Of a DNA stretch of 64,000 nucleotides, positions 18,201 to 25,114 are shown one piece after another (position 1 is the first letter of the stretch; the number at the start of each line of letters is the position of its first letter). The notes under the pieces are model-generated. The model searched no databases and was not told the origin of the DNA. It saw only the letters and a program-made list of their open reading frames with translations. Where the stretch lies: positions 9,427,501-9,491,500 of the forward strand of contig NZ_CP069338.1 of the NCBI RefSeq assembly GCF_016859125.1, given 5' to 3'. This DNA is from Archangium violaceum (GTDB lineage Bacteria; Myxococcota; Myxococcia; Myxococcales; Myxococcaceae). A program made the translations under genes and the position numbers.

Positions 18201-18530
18201 CTTCCGGAGGGCAATTATAAGACGCTTCACCTGATATCCGTGTCGCACAACGGTCCCGTGACGACGACGATCACCGTCCGGTATTCGGATGGCAGCCAGA
18301 CGGACATCCCGGTCACGGCGGGGGACTGGGCGGGAAGCACGCCGTCGGGCACCACCGTGCCGCTCGACATGCCTCATCGGATCAAGGCCGGGAGCGGCGT
18401 GGACGGGCCACCGGTGCGATTGTTCGGCCAGTCACTCGCACTCGACCCGGCGAAGCAGGTGCACTCCTTGACCCTGCCGAACGACGCGCGGTTCGAGGTG
18501 TACGCGATCTCGCTCAGCGAATCCAAGTGA
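15231..18530 (+). CDS. GH92 alpha-mannosidase lipoprotein
   Basis: 1099 residues. Signal peptide with lipobox LLAGC (Cys21), Pro/Gly linker, then a GH92 exo-alpha-mannosidase beginning at VNPFIGTQNFGNTFPGASAP. Typical family segments follow: YDYQQDSIYGFSQTHLSGVG, WDTYR, LAPYMYLWAG and TGNDDLGTMSAWYVFSSLG, the latter holding catalytic acids. Calcium-dependent inverting enzymes of this family trim fungal or eukaryotic mannans and N-glycans. A NEW3-type beta-domain (about 800-910) and a C-terminal galactose-binding-like beta-sandwich (about 925-1099) follow. It probably sits on the outer membrane or is released, consistent with feeding on fungal walls. Start fixed by lipobox and GAGGAG. Confidence 0.88.
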   Translation: MWLLSKRRMAGLAVVGLLAGCKSTVPPPVDEPDVPGGGEPTEVDPTQFVNPFIGTQNFGNTFPGASAPFGMVQVSPDTGGQGGYDYQQDSIYGFSQTHLSGVGCGVMGELPIMPTTGAVDTVDINGYKSQYSHDDEEATPGYYRVGLSRYGIKAELTATERTGWQRFTFPATAAANVLFNTGKANQAVQDSEIHVVGDRTLEGRIKAGGFCAGRDQHTVYFTATFDRPFASHGTWRGSTPTPGSRDAAGPGGNGAWVTFDTTTDRDVTVKVGLSYTGLDGARQNLAKETGDSFDFDATRTRLHDTWVDTLRSIKISGGSRDRQVAFYSALYHAHLHPNLAGDVDGRYVGFDNQVHAASGYTPYQNFSLWDTYRPQNQLLELLQPQVARDVALSIIAIGREGGWLPRWALANSETNIMTGDPVTPFLVEAWARGLLEGHEQEAYALLRKNALGTPPSDSPYNGRSGVEYYNTRGYLPSGLRLGVDCAHKGGDNDCVHPASATLEYSAADAALALMARGLGHEDDARMFAERGQWYRNLWDSSIGQFRPRTADGTWMTPYDPVAASHQFHEGGAYQYQWLVPQDPAGLIALMGGERATEQRLDAFFAYDKLLADPAGTARGDWITQPYDYYGKPTYNPNNEPDLLAPYMYLWAGAPAKTATVVRAAMTLFTTGPDGMTGNDDLGTMSAWYVFSSLGLYPTMSGANFLALSSPQFESAVVRIGHFGTRQGGTLNITAPGASDTQRYIQRVTLDGRDVPRTYLDWNELVRGGTLAHTLGGEPSSWGTASDARPPSVNQAERDSRRHVDASVRPSSAVIAASNAAQTVELTLDVLGQAPLELDISVTPAVPAGWSATAPSFRLSSQGLPVQWTGPLAITVPANTSSGVYPLQVSVSADGANTLTRNVTIEVRPAGTCLPEIPEQCAVDLTHDRNHDGTATVTQSREGNFDGLGWSYDGSLLPVAGPITWSGVTYSAPDPSGSANNFVEARGQAILLPEGNYKTLHLISVSHNGPVTTTITVRYSDGSQTDIPVTAGDWAGSTPSGTTVPLDMPHRIKAGSGVDGPPVRLFGQSLALDPAKQVHSLTLPNDARFEVYAISLSESK
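15306..15343 (+). repeat. C8 and G9 tracts in the GH92 lipoprotein linker
   Basis: Eight C (15306-15313) and nine G (15335-15343) lie 21 bases apart, in codons 26-38, just after the lipobox. They are complementary and could form a hairpin; either tract could slip and frameshift the whole enzyme. Confidence 0.6.
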
Positions 18531-18565
18531 AGAGCCACGCACCCCACCGGGTGCCGTCAGGTACG

Positions 18566-19051
18566 TCAGTGTCGGGTCGCGATCTGCGGTCGCCTGCGGG
18601 AGCGGAGCGCGTTCAGCAGCGGCAACAGCGCGATGAACAGCCTCGTGAATCGGGGAAACCGGCTCACCTGGAAGACGTAGCCGTCGGGATCGGCGAAGAA
18701 GAGCGTCGGGACGCGCCGGTCGATGTCGACGCGGCGCAGGAACGTCGCTCCGCAGGCCACGAGGTGCTCCTGCACCGCCTCGAGCCGCGTCCCCGGGGAG
18801 ACGATGAACCCGAAATGGTCGATGCCCCCCTGTTCTCCCGGGTGCCCCAGCGTCCGCTCGGTCTCTCCAGACTCCGGCTCGCTGCTCAGCGAGATCTGAT
18901 CCTCGAGATTCGGGGACACGAGCGGAACGAACGTTCCGCCGCTCTTGGCCGGTCCGAAGCGGCGCATCCCGAACGCTCGCTCGTAGAACCGGGCCGACCG
19001 CTCGACGTCCCTCACCCTCAACGCGATGTGCCGCATGCCGAGAAACCGCAT
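18566..19051 (-). CDS. VOC (glyoxalase/bleomycin-resistance fold) protein
   Basis: 161 residues with two beta-alpha-beta-beta-beta modules: HIALRVRDVERSARFYERAF at the start and a matching half ending in PTLFFADPDGYVFQVSRF. Metal ligands His8, His78-region (DHFGF) and Glu/Gln near VFQV are plausible. Such enzymes isomerise, epimerise or cleave small substrates, or bind drugs. A hydrophobic-basic tail of about 20 residues (FIALLPLLNALRSRRR) is unusual. GGAGG precedes ATG 19051; an operator overlaps the region just upstream, so the divergent TetR probably controls it. Confidence 0.75.
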   Translation of the reverse strand: MRFLGMRHIALRVRDVERSARFYERAFGMRRFGPAKSGGTFVPLVSPNLEDQISLSSEPESGETERTLGHPGEQGGIDHFGFIVSPGTRLEAVQEHLVACGATFLRRVDIDRRVPTLFFADPDGYVFQVSRFPRFTRLFIALLPLLNALRSRRRPQIATRH

Positions 19052-19068
19052 GGCGTGACCTCCTGCTT

Positions 19069-19105
19069 ACTGACTCGCGGTCATTATAAATGACTCGAAG
19101 TCAGT
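19069..19105. promoter_or_regulatory. Nested palindromic operator between VOC and TetR genes
   Basis: Outer arms ACTGACT (19069-19075) and AGTCAGT (19099-19105) are perfect inverted repeats. Nested inside are GTCATT (19080-19085) and AATGAC (19089-19094) around ATA. The site is AT-rich against a GC-rich background and ends about 18 bases upstream of the VOC start codon, where a TetR dimer would block transcription. Confidence 0.7.
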
Positions 19106-19210
19106 AGGCAATCGCTCGCACGCGGGCCCGGAGGACGGAAGCGCGCGGCGATCCTTCCTTGCTCGAAGGGGTGTATCGCGGTGTGATTCGCGGTGTGATT
19201 GAGGCCAGGC

Positions 19211-19840
19211 ATGGGATCTGACTCGAAGCGAGAGCGCGTGCCGCCCCCAAGGAAAGCCCGTCGACGTCGCCTCGCCTCCTCCGAGCGCCGGAGCGAGCTG
19301 CTCGATGCCGCGTATGAGCTGCTCAAGACGCGAGGAGAGGTGGGGCTGCGCGTCGAGGACATCACCCGCGCCGCCGGCGCCGCGAAGGGCACCTTCTACC
19401 TGTACTTCGAGTCCGTCGACGCGCTGCTCCTCGCGCTGCGGGAGCGCGTCGTTCAGGAGTACGCCGCCGCGGCCGCCACCCGCCTCGGTGAGCTCCGCGT
19501 CGGACTCGACTGGTGGGCCTGGATGGAGAAGGAGGTCGGCGCCTTCATCGACTTCCAGGTCGAGCTCGGGCCGCTCCACCGCGCGCTCTTTCACGGGCCG
19601 GTCTCCCTGCGTCCGAGCCCGGAGGGGCTCTCGGCCGAGGTCCTCGTCGCCGGCATGCTGCATCAGGGCGCCGCGCTCGGCGCAATCTCGGTGGAGGACG
19701 TCGAGACCACGGCATCGCTCGTGTTCCACCTCATTCACGGAAGCGCGGACAGCGTCGCCGATGGAGCCGACCGCCAGCGGGTCATCGCCGCCACGTGTCA
19801 GCTTCTTCGCGAGGGTCTCCGTGTGACGCGCGAGCGCTGA
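19211..19840 (+). CDS. TetR-family transcriptional regulator
   Basis: 209 residues. A basic tail precedes the helix-turn-helix (about 24-72: RRSELLDAAYELLKTRGEVG, ITRAAGAAKGTFYLYFESVD), followed by an all-helical ligand domain. ATG 19211 is preferred to TTG 19199. It is divergent from the VOC gene with the operator between them, the usual arrangement for a local repressor responding to a VOC substrate. The 196 bases after it hold only a short protein-like remnant on the minus strand. Confidence 0.85.
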   Translation: MGSDSKRERVPPPRKARRRRLASSERRSELLDAAYELLKTRGEVGLRVEDITRAAGAAKGTFYLYFESVDALLLALRERVVQEYAAAAATRLGELRVGLDWWAWMEKEVGAFIDFQVELGPLHRALFHGPVSLRPSPEGLSAEVLVAGMLHQGAALGAISVEDVETTASLVFHLIHGSADSVADGADRQRVIAATCQLLREGLRVTRER

Positions 19841-20036
19841 CGCGGCATGAACGCTCCGCTCCGGAATACACTCCTGCATGCGCCCCCGCCGAGTGCGACG
19901 CACCCGCGCGGTGGCAGCCCTGATCCTCATTTGAGCTCACGGCGGCCGACCCGGGCACCCGGTGCCTGCCTCCACATGTCCAGAAACGCGCTGACCCGCT
20001 CGTGCTGCAGGTCCGCGACGGATGGGCCTCCTTCGC

Positions 20037-20993
20037 TTATTTGGACTCGACCCGTCCGAGCGGCCTGGCTACGCCCGTCAGCGCGTTTTGCGCTTCCTGC
20101 CAGGCGGAGTCTCCGGGGTAGAGCGCGGTGCGGAGGTAGGCCCAGGTGAGAAGCTGAACGGCAGCCACTCGCTCGGGGTTCTCGTCCGTGGTCTCGGCGA
20201 CGTCATATCCCGAGACTCCGCCCAGCCCGTGCCCTGCGTCGAACAGGGTGAGCAGGGACTTGGGGCTTGGGGAGAGGAAGTATGGATCGGCGTGCCAGTC
20301 GGCGCCTGCGACCGTCAGGTGGGGAGAGTCGTCCTTGTCGCCGGCGACCACGAGCGCGGGCGTCGTCATCCTGGAGTAGTCGATGGTCGAGAAGAAGGAG
20401 TAGTTCTCGGCTGCGAACTTGCTGAGGGCGTCGCCTCTGCCGGGCGCGGCGAGCAGCACGCCCGCCTTGATCCGGGGTTCGGCGAGGTTCACTTCCGTTC
20501 CGTCGTGGGGATCCGTGTGCCGCGCGCCAAGCAGCAGGCTCGCGGTGTGCCCGCCCATCGAGTGCCCGACGACGGCCACCTTGCTTCGGTCCAAGCGCCC
20601 GGCGAGCTCAGTGACGGCGCGCTCGATCGCGTCGAGTTGGTCGAGGATGCGCTTCATGTCCTCGGCCCGCGCGCGCCAGTACAGAGGCGCATCGGGATCA
20701 TTGGAGTCGAGGGTGAGCGTCTTTGAGTCGAGATGGGTGGGCTGGATGACGACGAAGCCGTGTGCCGCGAAGTAGTTGGCGAGTGGGGCGTAGCCGTTCA
20801 ATGAGGAGAGGTGGTTGGAGCGGCCGTGGCCGTGCGAGAGCAGGATGATGGGCAGTTCGCTTCCGGTCACGGGCGCGGAGACTCGCACCTGGAGATCGAC
20901 GGCGCGGCCGGGAGCTGGCAGCACGACTGGGCTGACCGAGAGGACCGGTGTGGGTGCGCTGGGGGTGTTGGCCGCGGAAGTCGGTTCGCTCAT
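20037..20993 (-). CDS. Alpha/beta hydrolase, chlorophyllase/PAF-acetylhydrolase-like
   Basis: 318 residues. Oxyanion-hole segment LLSHGHGRS (about 52-60), nucleophile elbow GHSMGGHT (Ser at about 150), acid Asp in VVAGDKDDSP and His in FDAGHGLGG complete a catalytic triad. No signal peptide. It hydrolyses an ester or amide of unknown identity. It is divergent from an AraC-type regulator 174 bases away, which may control it. Confidence 0.75.
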   Translation of the reverse strand: MSEPTSAANTPSAPTPVLSVSPVVLPAPGRAVDLQVRVSAPVTGSELPIILLSHGHGRSNHLSSLNGYAPLANYFAAHGFVVIQPTHLDSKTLTLDSNDPDAPLYWRARAEDMKRILDQLDAIERAVTELAGRLDRSKVAVVGHSMGGHTASLLLGARHTDPHDGTEVNLAEPRIKAGVLLAAPGRGDALSKFAAENYSFFSTIDYSRMTTPALVVAGDKDDSPHLTVAGADWHADPYFLSPSPKSLLTLFDAGHGLGGVSGYDVAETTDENPERVAAVQLLTWAYLRTALYPGDSAWQEAQNALTGVARPLGRVESK

Positions 20994-21167
20994 GATTCTG
21001 ATTTCCTTTCGTGGGCTCGGCCCCGTGAAAACGCCCGGAGACGAGAGCGCGAACTTTGCTGCGCGGCGCGATCCGTGAATTGGAAGGACCGGACATTTTC
21101 ATCGTTCCCTCCGCGCCGGCTTGAACGGCCGCAGTGGCCGCGCGAGGATACGAGGGTGCCGCGCACG

Positions 21168-22028
21168 ATGGACTCTGCCGCCTTGACGTTCTCACTTTCC
21201 CGCTTCGTCGAGGACGTTCGCGGTCTCGTGCCAGTCGCTGGACGCGCAAGTCACGAACGGCTGCCCGACGGAAGAACGATCCTTGTCTTTCGAGTGTTCG
21301 AGGAGGGTCGGAAAGGGGATGTGGCCGTCGCTGGCCCGCGAACGCAGGCGCTGTTCAAGAACGCAACCGGCGTCGCGCGGGCGGTCATGCTTCAGTTCAA
21401 GCCAGGCTGGTCGGCGCAGCTCCTGGGCGTGGCCGCGAGCGCGCTGACGGACCGGATCGTCCCGCTGGAAGACATCTGGGGCCGTTCGGGCGGCGACCTC
21501 TGCCTCGAGCTCCTTGCGGCGCGAAGCCTGCCGGAGATGCTCGACCGACTCTCCCACGCGATCGCCCTTCGTGCCCACCAGACATTCGACCCGGCCTCGG
21601 CACGGCTCGCTCGCCGCGCGGTGCGCTTGTTCGAAGGAGACGAGGTTCGGGTGGAGAGCGTGGCGGAGCGGCTTGGCGTCACGGCGCGGCATCTTCGCCG
21701 CGCCTTCACGGAGAGCGTCGGCATCGGGCCGAAGGATTTCGCGCGGGCCGTTCGCCTGCAGCGTGCCGTGGGGATGGCGGCGACCTCGAAGGACTGGGGA
21801 CGCATCGCCGCGGACGCGGGCTATTACGACCAGGCGCACCTCATTGCCGACTTCCGGGAGCTCGTCGGGCTCACACCGGGCGCCTTCGTGAAGCGTGCGG
21901 GCGATCGGGGCGTTCGGTTCGGCTCCGGCGAGGCGGAGGCCGATCTCCACGACACCACGGAGCGACTCGGCCCCACCTTCATGCGTTCTTCCTCGGGTTC
22001 GCCGTCACCTCCCGGGCGGTGTCCATGA
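21168..22028 (+). CDS. AraC-family regulator
   Basis: 286 residues. The N-terminal 130 residues resemble the DUF6597 cupin-like domain of regulators with GW.AQLLG; the AraC helix-turn-helix pair spans about 145-245 (VESVAERLGVTARHLRRAFT, GIGPKDFARAVRLQRA, WGRIAADAGYYDQAHLIADF). ATG 21168 is used; GTG 21156 is possible. The last 40 residues read antisense through the LysR remnant at 21979-22105 and are atypical, so the original stop was probably lost by the deletion that created that remnant. Confidence 0.78.
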   Translation: MDSAALTFSLSRFVEDVRGLVPVAGRASHERLPDGRTILVFRVFEEGRKGDVAVAGPRTQALFKNATGVARAVMLQFKPGWSAQLLGVAASALTDRIVPLEDIWGRSGGDLCLELLAARSLPEMLDRLSHAIALRAHQTFDPASARLARRAVRLFEGDEVRVESVAERLGVTARHLRRAFTESVGIGPKDFARAVRLQRAVGMAATSKDWGRIAADAGYYDQAHLIADFRELVGLTPGAFVKRAGDRGVRFGSGEAEADLHDTTERLGPTFMRSSSGSPSPPGRCP

Positions 22029-22105
22029 AGGCCCGGAAGGAGGGGGAGACCTGGGCGCGGCTCGGGAAGTAGAGGAAGAACCCGGGCACCGTGTTGCAAC
22101 CGTGC
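21979..22105 (-). pseudogene. LysR regulator remnant, C-terminal end only
   Basis: About 42 codons ending at 21979 encode VPGFFLYFPSRAQVSPSFRA and FMDTARE, the typical last strand and helix of a LysR effector domain (GFFLYFPSR.QV...LRAFID..R). Nothing else of the gene remains upstream (to the right). It overlaps the 3' end of the AraC gene on the other strand. Confidence 0.6.
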
Positions 22106-22177
22106 ACGCTCGCGGGCAGAAGGCGCGCGGCGGTCTCCTGGTGTCTTCGCACCAGGCCGCCGTTCGCTGGAGGCGAA

Positions 22178-24214
22178 ATGTCCGGTCGTACGTGGAGCAT
22201 GGTTGCCGCGATGTGGCTCGCGGCGTGTAGCACGCAGGTGTCCTCTCCCCAGGAGGAGGAGGAGAGCGCGGAAGAGGCGGTCTCGAGAGAGGAGTGGGGT
22301 GGAGAACTGGAGGTCCTCGTGGTGGACTCTCCGTCGCTCGGGGAGTCGCGCCTGGAGTATTTCCTCGTCGAGGGGCACCAGCGTCGCCCGGTGGTCTTCA
22401 GTCAGGGGGCACCGGAGGGGCTCCGCAGTGGCCTGAAGCTGAAGCTGCGCGGGCGGCGGGTGGGTGACCGACTCGTCGCCGAGGAGGCCGAGGTGGACAC
22501 GCATGCGGCGGCCCTCCAAGCCGCCGCCGGGACCTGTGGCGTCACAGGAGTGCAACGCAGCCTGGTCATCCTGGCGGCGTTCCCGGGGCCCAGGCCGACC
22601 AACACCGTGGAAGGGACGCGGGAGGTCTTCTTTTCCTCCACGCGCCGTTCGCTGGCCGGCTATTGGCACGAGGTGTCCGAGGGCCGCACCACCACCACGG
22701 GCGACGTGGTGGGCTGGTACACGCTGGACCGTGCCTATTCCTGTAATGACACCCATGCCATGCGTGAAGCGGCCCTGAGGGCGGCGGACGCGGACGTGGA
22801 CTTCACCCGGTATGACCGCGTCTTCATCGTCCACCCCATGCCCCAGGAGGGTTGCTCCTACTCGGGCCTGGCCACGCTGTCCTGCGCCTCGCTGTCGACG
22901 CCGGACGGCACGGTCCAGGCATCCACCGCATGGCTCGTCGCCGGGTACATGAGCCAGCACGACATGGCCGTGGAGTTGGTGACGCATGAGGCGGGGCATA
23001 ACCTCTCGCTGAACCACGCGGGCTCGCGCGACTTCGGCGCCGAGCCGCTCGGGTACCTGGGCACCCAGGGCGTCGTCACCGAGTACGGGGACCTCTTTTC
23101 CACCATGGGCACCTGGAACCTGGGCCACTACGCGGCGCCGCACAAGGCACGCATCGGCTGGCTGGCGCCGGCCGCCGTGGCCGAGGTGGATGGCGTGGGT
23201 GGCACCTTCACGCTCGCGCCCGTGGTGTCGTCCGGCGGGTTGAAGGCCCTCAAGGTGCGCCGGGGTTCCTCGAGCGGCGGTTGGCTGTGGCTGGAATATC
23301 GCCAGGCCCTGGGCCCCTATGAGGAGACCCTGGGTCACCAGGTCTTCGGCGGCGCCCTCGTGCACTACGAGGACGAGGCGACGAGGGATGGCTCGCACCT
23401 GCTCGACTTCACGCCGGAGACCTCGTCCTGGAGCGACCCGGCCCTGCTGCCGGGAAGGACCTGGGACGACCCGTACAGCAACCTCTCCGTGACGGTGCAA
23501 TCCGCGACGCCCGCGGGGCTCATGGTGCAGGTCCGGTATGCGCAGAAACCGTGTGTGCGGGCGCCTCCCGGAGTGCGGGTGACGTCCTTCGCGGACACCG
23601 CCTGGCCCGGTGGCCGGCCGGAGTTCGAGATCGCCCTCACCAATCAGGACTCGGCGGGTTGTGGCCCGAGCACCTTCCAGCTCGGCGCCATCCTCCCGGA
23701 GGGATGGGGCGCCGATCCGCTGCCCGCGCAGCTCACGGTCGCCGCGTCGAGCACGGCGTACGTGACCCTCCAGACGTATGTGCCCTATCGCATGGAGCCA
23801 GGGCTCTACACCGCGGGCGTGGCCGTCACCCGCGACGGCTACACGGTGCAGGGGACGAGCACGATGAGGATCGTCGAGCGCTGCGTCCCGTCGGCACCCA
23901 CGCTCACGCTCTCGCCGAGCACCGTGAAGGCGGCCCCTGGCTCGGCGGTCACCTGGACGGTGAACGTGACCAACAACGACTCCGCGTCGTGCAATTGGGT
24001 CTGGTACGACTTCGTGTCCACCCAGCCGGCGGCCTGGGAGACGACCTGGTCCGACTGGGGGGTGAACCTCCCTCCAGGTGGCGCCTTCTCCTTCACGATG
24101 ACGAAGTCCATCCCGGTGAACGCCTCTGGGCTGCACACCGTGGACCTGCAGATCCATCAGGAGGACTTCGGCCTCGCGGCGAGCGCCAGGGCCACCGTGG
24201 AGGTGAGCGAGTAG
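22178..24214 (+). CDS. M11 (gametolysin-like) zinc metalloprotease lipoprotein
   Basis: 678 residues. Signal peptide with lipobox LAAC (Cys17). The metzincin zinc site HEAGHNLSLNH lies at about 270-280 and a Met-turn candidate (STMGTW) at about 308-313, as in gametolysin-type peptidases. Two NEW3-like beta-sandwich domains of about 100 residues follow (from about 463 and 575), each with a paired-Cys motif. It likely degrades extracellular glycoproteins of prey. GGAGG at 22169-22173 fixes ATG 22178. Confidence 0.78.
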   Translation: MSGRTWSMVAAMWLAACSTQVSSPQEEEESAEEAVSREEWGGELEVLVVDSPSLGESRLEYFLVEGHQRRPVVFSQGAPEGLRSGLKLKLRGRRVGDRLVAEEAEVDTHAAALQAAAGTCGVTGVQRSLVILAAFPGPRPTNTVEGTREVFFSSTRRSLAGYWHEVSEGRTTTTGDVVGWYTLDRAYSCNDTHAMREAALRAADADVDFTRYDRVFIVHPMPQEGCSYSGLATLSCASLSTPDGTVQASTAWLVAGYMSQHDMAVELVTHEAGHNLSLNHAGSRDFGAEPLGYLGTQGVVTEYGDLFSTMGTWNLGHYAAPHKARIGWLAPAAVAEVDGVGGTFTLAPVVSSGGLKALKVRRGSSSGGWLWLEYRQALGPYEETLGHQVFGGALVHYEDEATRDGSHLLDFTPETSSWSDPALLPGRTWDDPYSNLSVTVQSATPAGLMVQVRYAQKPCVRAPPGVRVTSFADTAWPGGRPEFEIALTNQDSAGCGPSTFQLGAILPEGWGADPLPAQLTVAASSTAYVTLQTYVPYRMEPGLYTAGVAVTRDGYTVQGTSTMRIVERCVPSAPTLTLSPSTVKAAPGSAVTWTVNVTNNDSASCNWVWYDFVSTQPAAWETTWSDWGVNLPPGGAFSFTMTKSIPVNASGLHTVDLQIHQEDFGLAASARATVEVSE

Positions 24215-24234
24215 CCATTCTTCGCACGGACCTC

Positions 24235-24262
24235 AGCCGACGCGTCGGCCGACGCGTCGGCT
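24235..24262. repeat. Perfect 28-bp palindrome made of two 12-bp palindromes
   Basis: CCGACGCGTCGG occurs twice in direct tandem (24237-24248 and 24249-24260); each copy is itself a palindrome, and the whole 24235-24262 is a perfect 28-bp palindrome. It begins 21 bases after the metalloprotease stop. As RNA it forms a 12-bp stem with a GGCC loop, but no T-run follows. The gap 24215-24404 contains nothing else except the next gene's ribosome-binding site. Confidence 0.8.
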
Positions 24263-24404
24263 CGTGTGCCGATGGTGTGTCGTCCACCTCCTCAGCCCGG
24301 ATTTTCGCCTCCTTCGCGTCGGTGCGTCCTCGGCATGGCTGTTGCTCGAGGCCTCGGCAGCTGCCCTGGCAGCGTCACCCCGAAGCTTCGAAAGGATGCA
24401 CCTC

Positions 24405-25010
24405 ATGATGGACAAGCGTCATGCCCCCAAGATCATCCGTCTGACCACGCAGGGGGAGCCCTCGCTCATCATCAGCACCACGGGCACCTACAACTGGATC
24501 TGCAGCGATGTCGGTTCTGGCGCCACCCTGGACGTCACGCTCTTCCGCCCGAATCCCGACGATTCGAGCTACTTCATCATCGGCGATTACGCCCAGGGGA
24601 ACTACGGGAGCCCCACCGGCGCCTCGTTCATCGTGAAGGCCATCAACGATGATCCCAACTCACCGCTGCTCAAGTCGCCGAAGGACTGGAGCGTCGTCTA
24701 CACGGACGAGGGTAGTGGCGGCGACTACGACTGGTCCATCTGGGCGGCCGTTCCCCACGACGGCTATGTGCCGATCGGGATGGTAGGCCAGCTCGGTTAC
24801 ACCAGGCCCGACATCCAGAACTACCGCTGCATCCGTCGTGACCTGGTCGAGCAGTCGTCAGCGACGACGCAGATCTGGAACGATGAGGACTCCGGTGCCG
24901 ACGACGACTGCACCATCTGGGCGGTCTCCAACGTGCCGAACGTGTTCGTCGCGCAGGCGAACTACAACGCGTACTCCGGCACGGTCTACAGGCTCAAGGG
25001 CGCGGACTGA
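24405..25010 (+). CDS. Vps62-like small protein
   Basis: 201 residues without a signal peptide. It has three related Trp/Asp motifs: YNWICSDVGSGATLDVTLF, DEGSGGDYDWSIWAAVP and WNDEDSGADDDCTIWAV, the repeat pattern I associate with Vps62-type proteins (internal G-S-G-x-D-x-D-x-S/T-I-W). Molecular function of the family is unclear. AAAGGA precedes ATG 24405; ATG 24396 is possible. It is separated from the giant SpvB/RHS gene by 104 bases containing a hairpin, so the two may be co-expressed at unequal levels. Confidence 0.55.
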   Translation: MMDKRHAPKIIRLTTQGEPSLIISTTGTYNWICSDVGSGATLDVTLFRPNPDDSSYFIIGDYAQGNYGSPTGASFIVKAINDDPNSPLLKSPKDWSVVYTDEGSGGDYDWSIWAAVPHDGYVPIGMVGQLGYTRPDIQNYRCIRRDLVEQSSATTQIWNDEDSGADDDCTIWAVSNVPNVFVAQANYNAYSGTVYRLKGAD

Positions 25011-25051
25011 TCCGCTCCGCCGTTCCTTCCTCCATTCCACCTCTCACCTCA

Positions 25052-25080
25052 GGACGGCGGCCGTCACAAAGCCGCCGTCC
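25052..25080 (+). terminator. 10-bp hairpin between the Vps62-like and SpvB/RHS genes
   Basis: GGACGGCGGC (25052-25061) and GCCGCCGTCC (25071-25080) are perfect arms around a 9-base loop. No T-run follows directly, so partial termination or mRNA protection is more likely than a full stop. Confidence 0.55.
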
Positions 25081-25114
25081 CCGTGCGACTCATTTCTCAA
25101 ACGGAAGTGTGACG

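Noticed and set aside
19930..20036. Short minus-strand frame with protein-like text (LQHERVSAFLDMWRQAPG)
   Set aside because: Too short and without start or recognisable family; may be a remnant but cannot be supported.
21824..24157. Open frame of about 780 codons on the minus strand
   Set aside because: Antisense to the M11-type protease gene; composition typical of a shadow frame.
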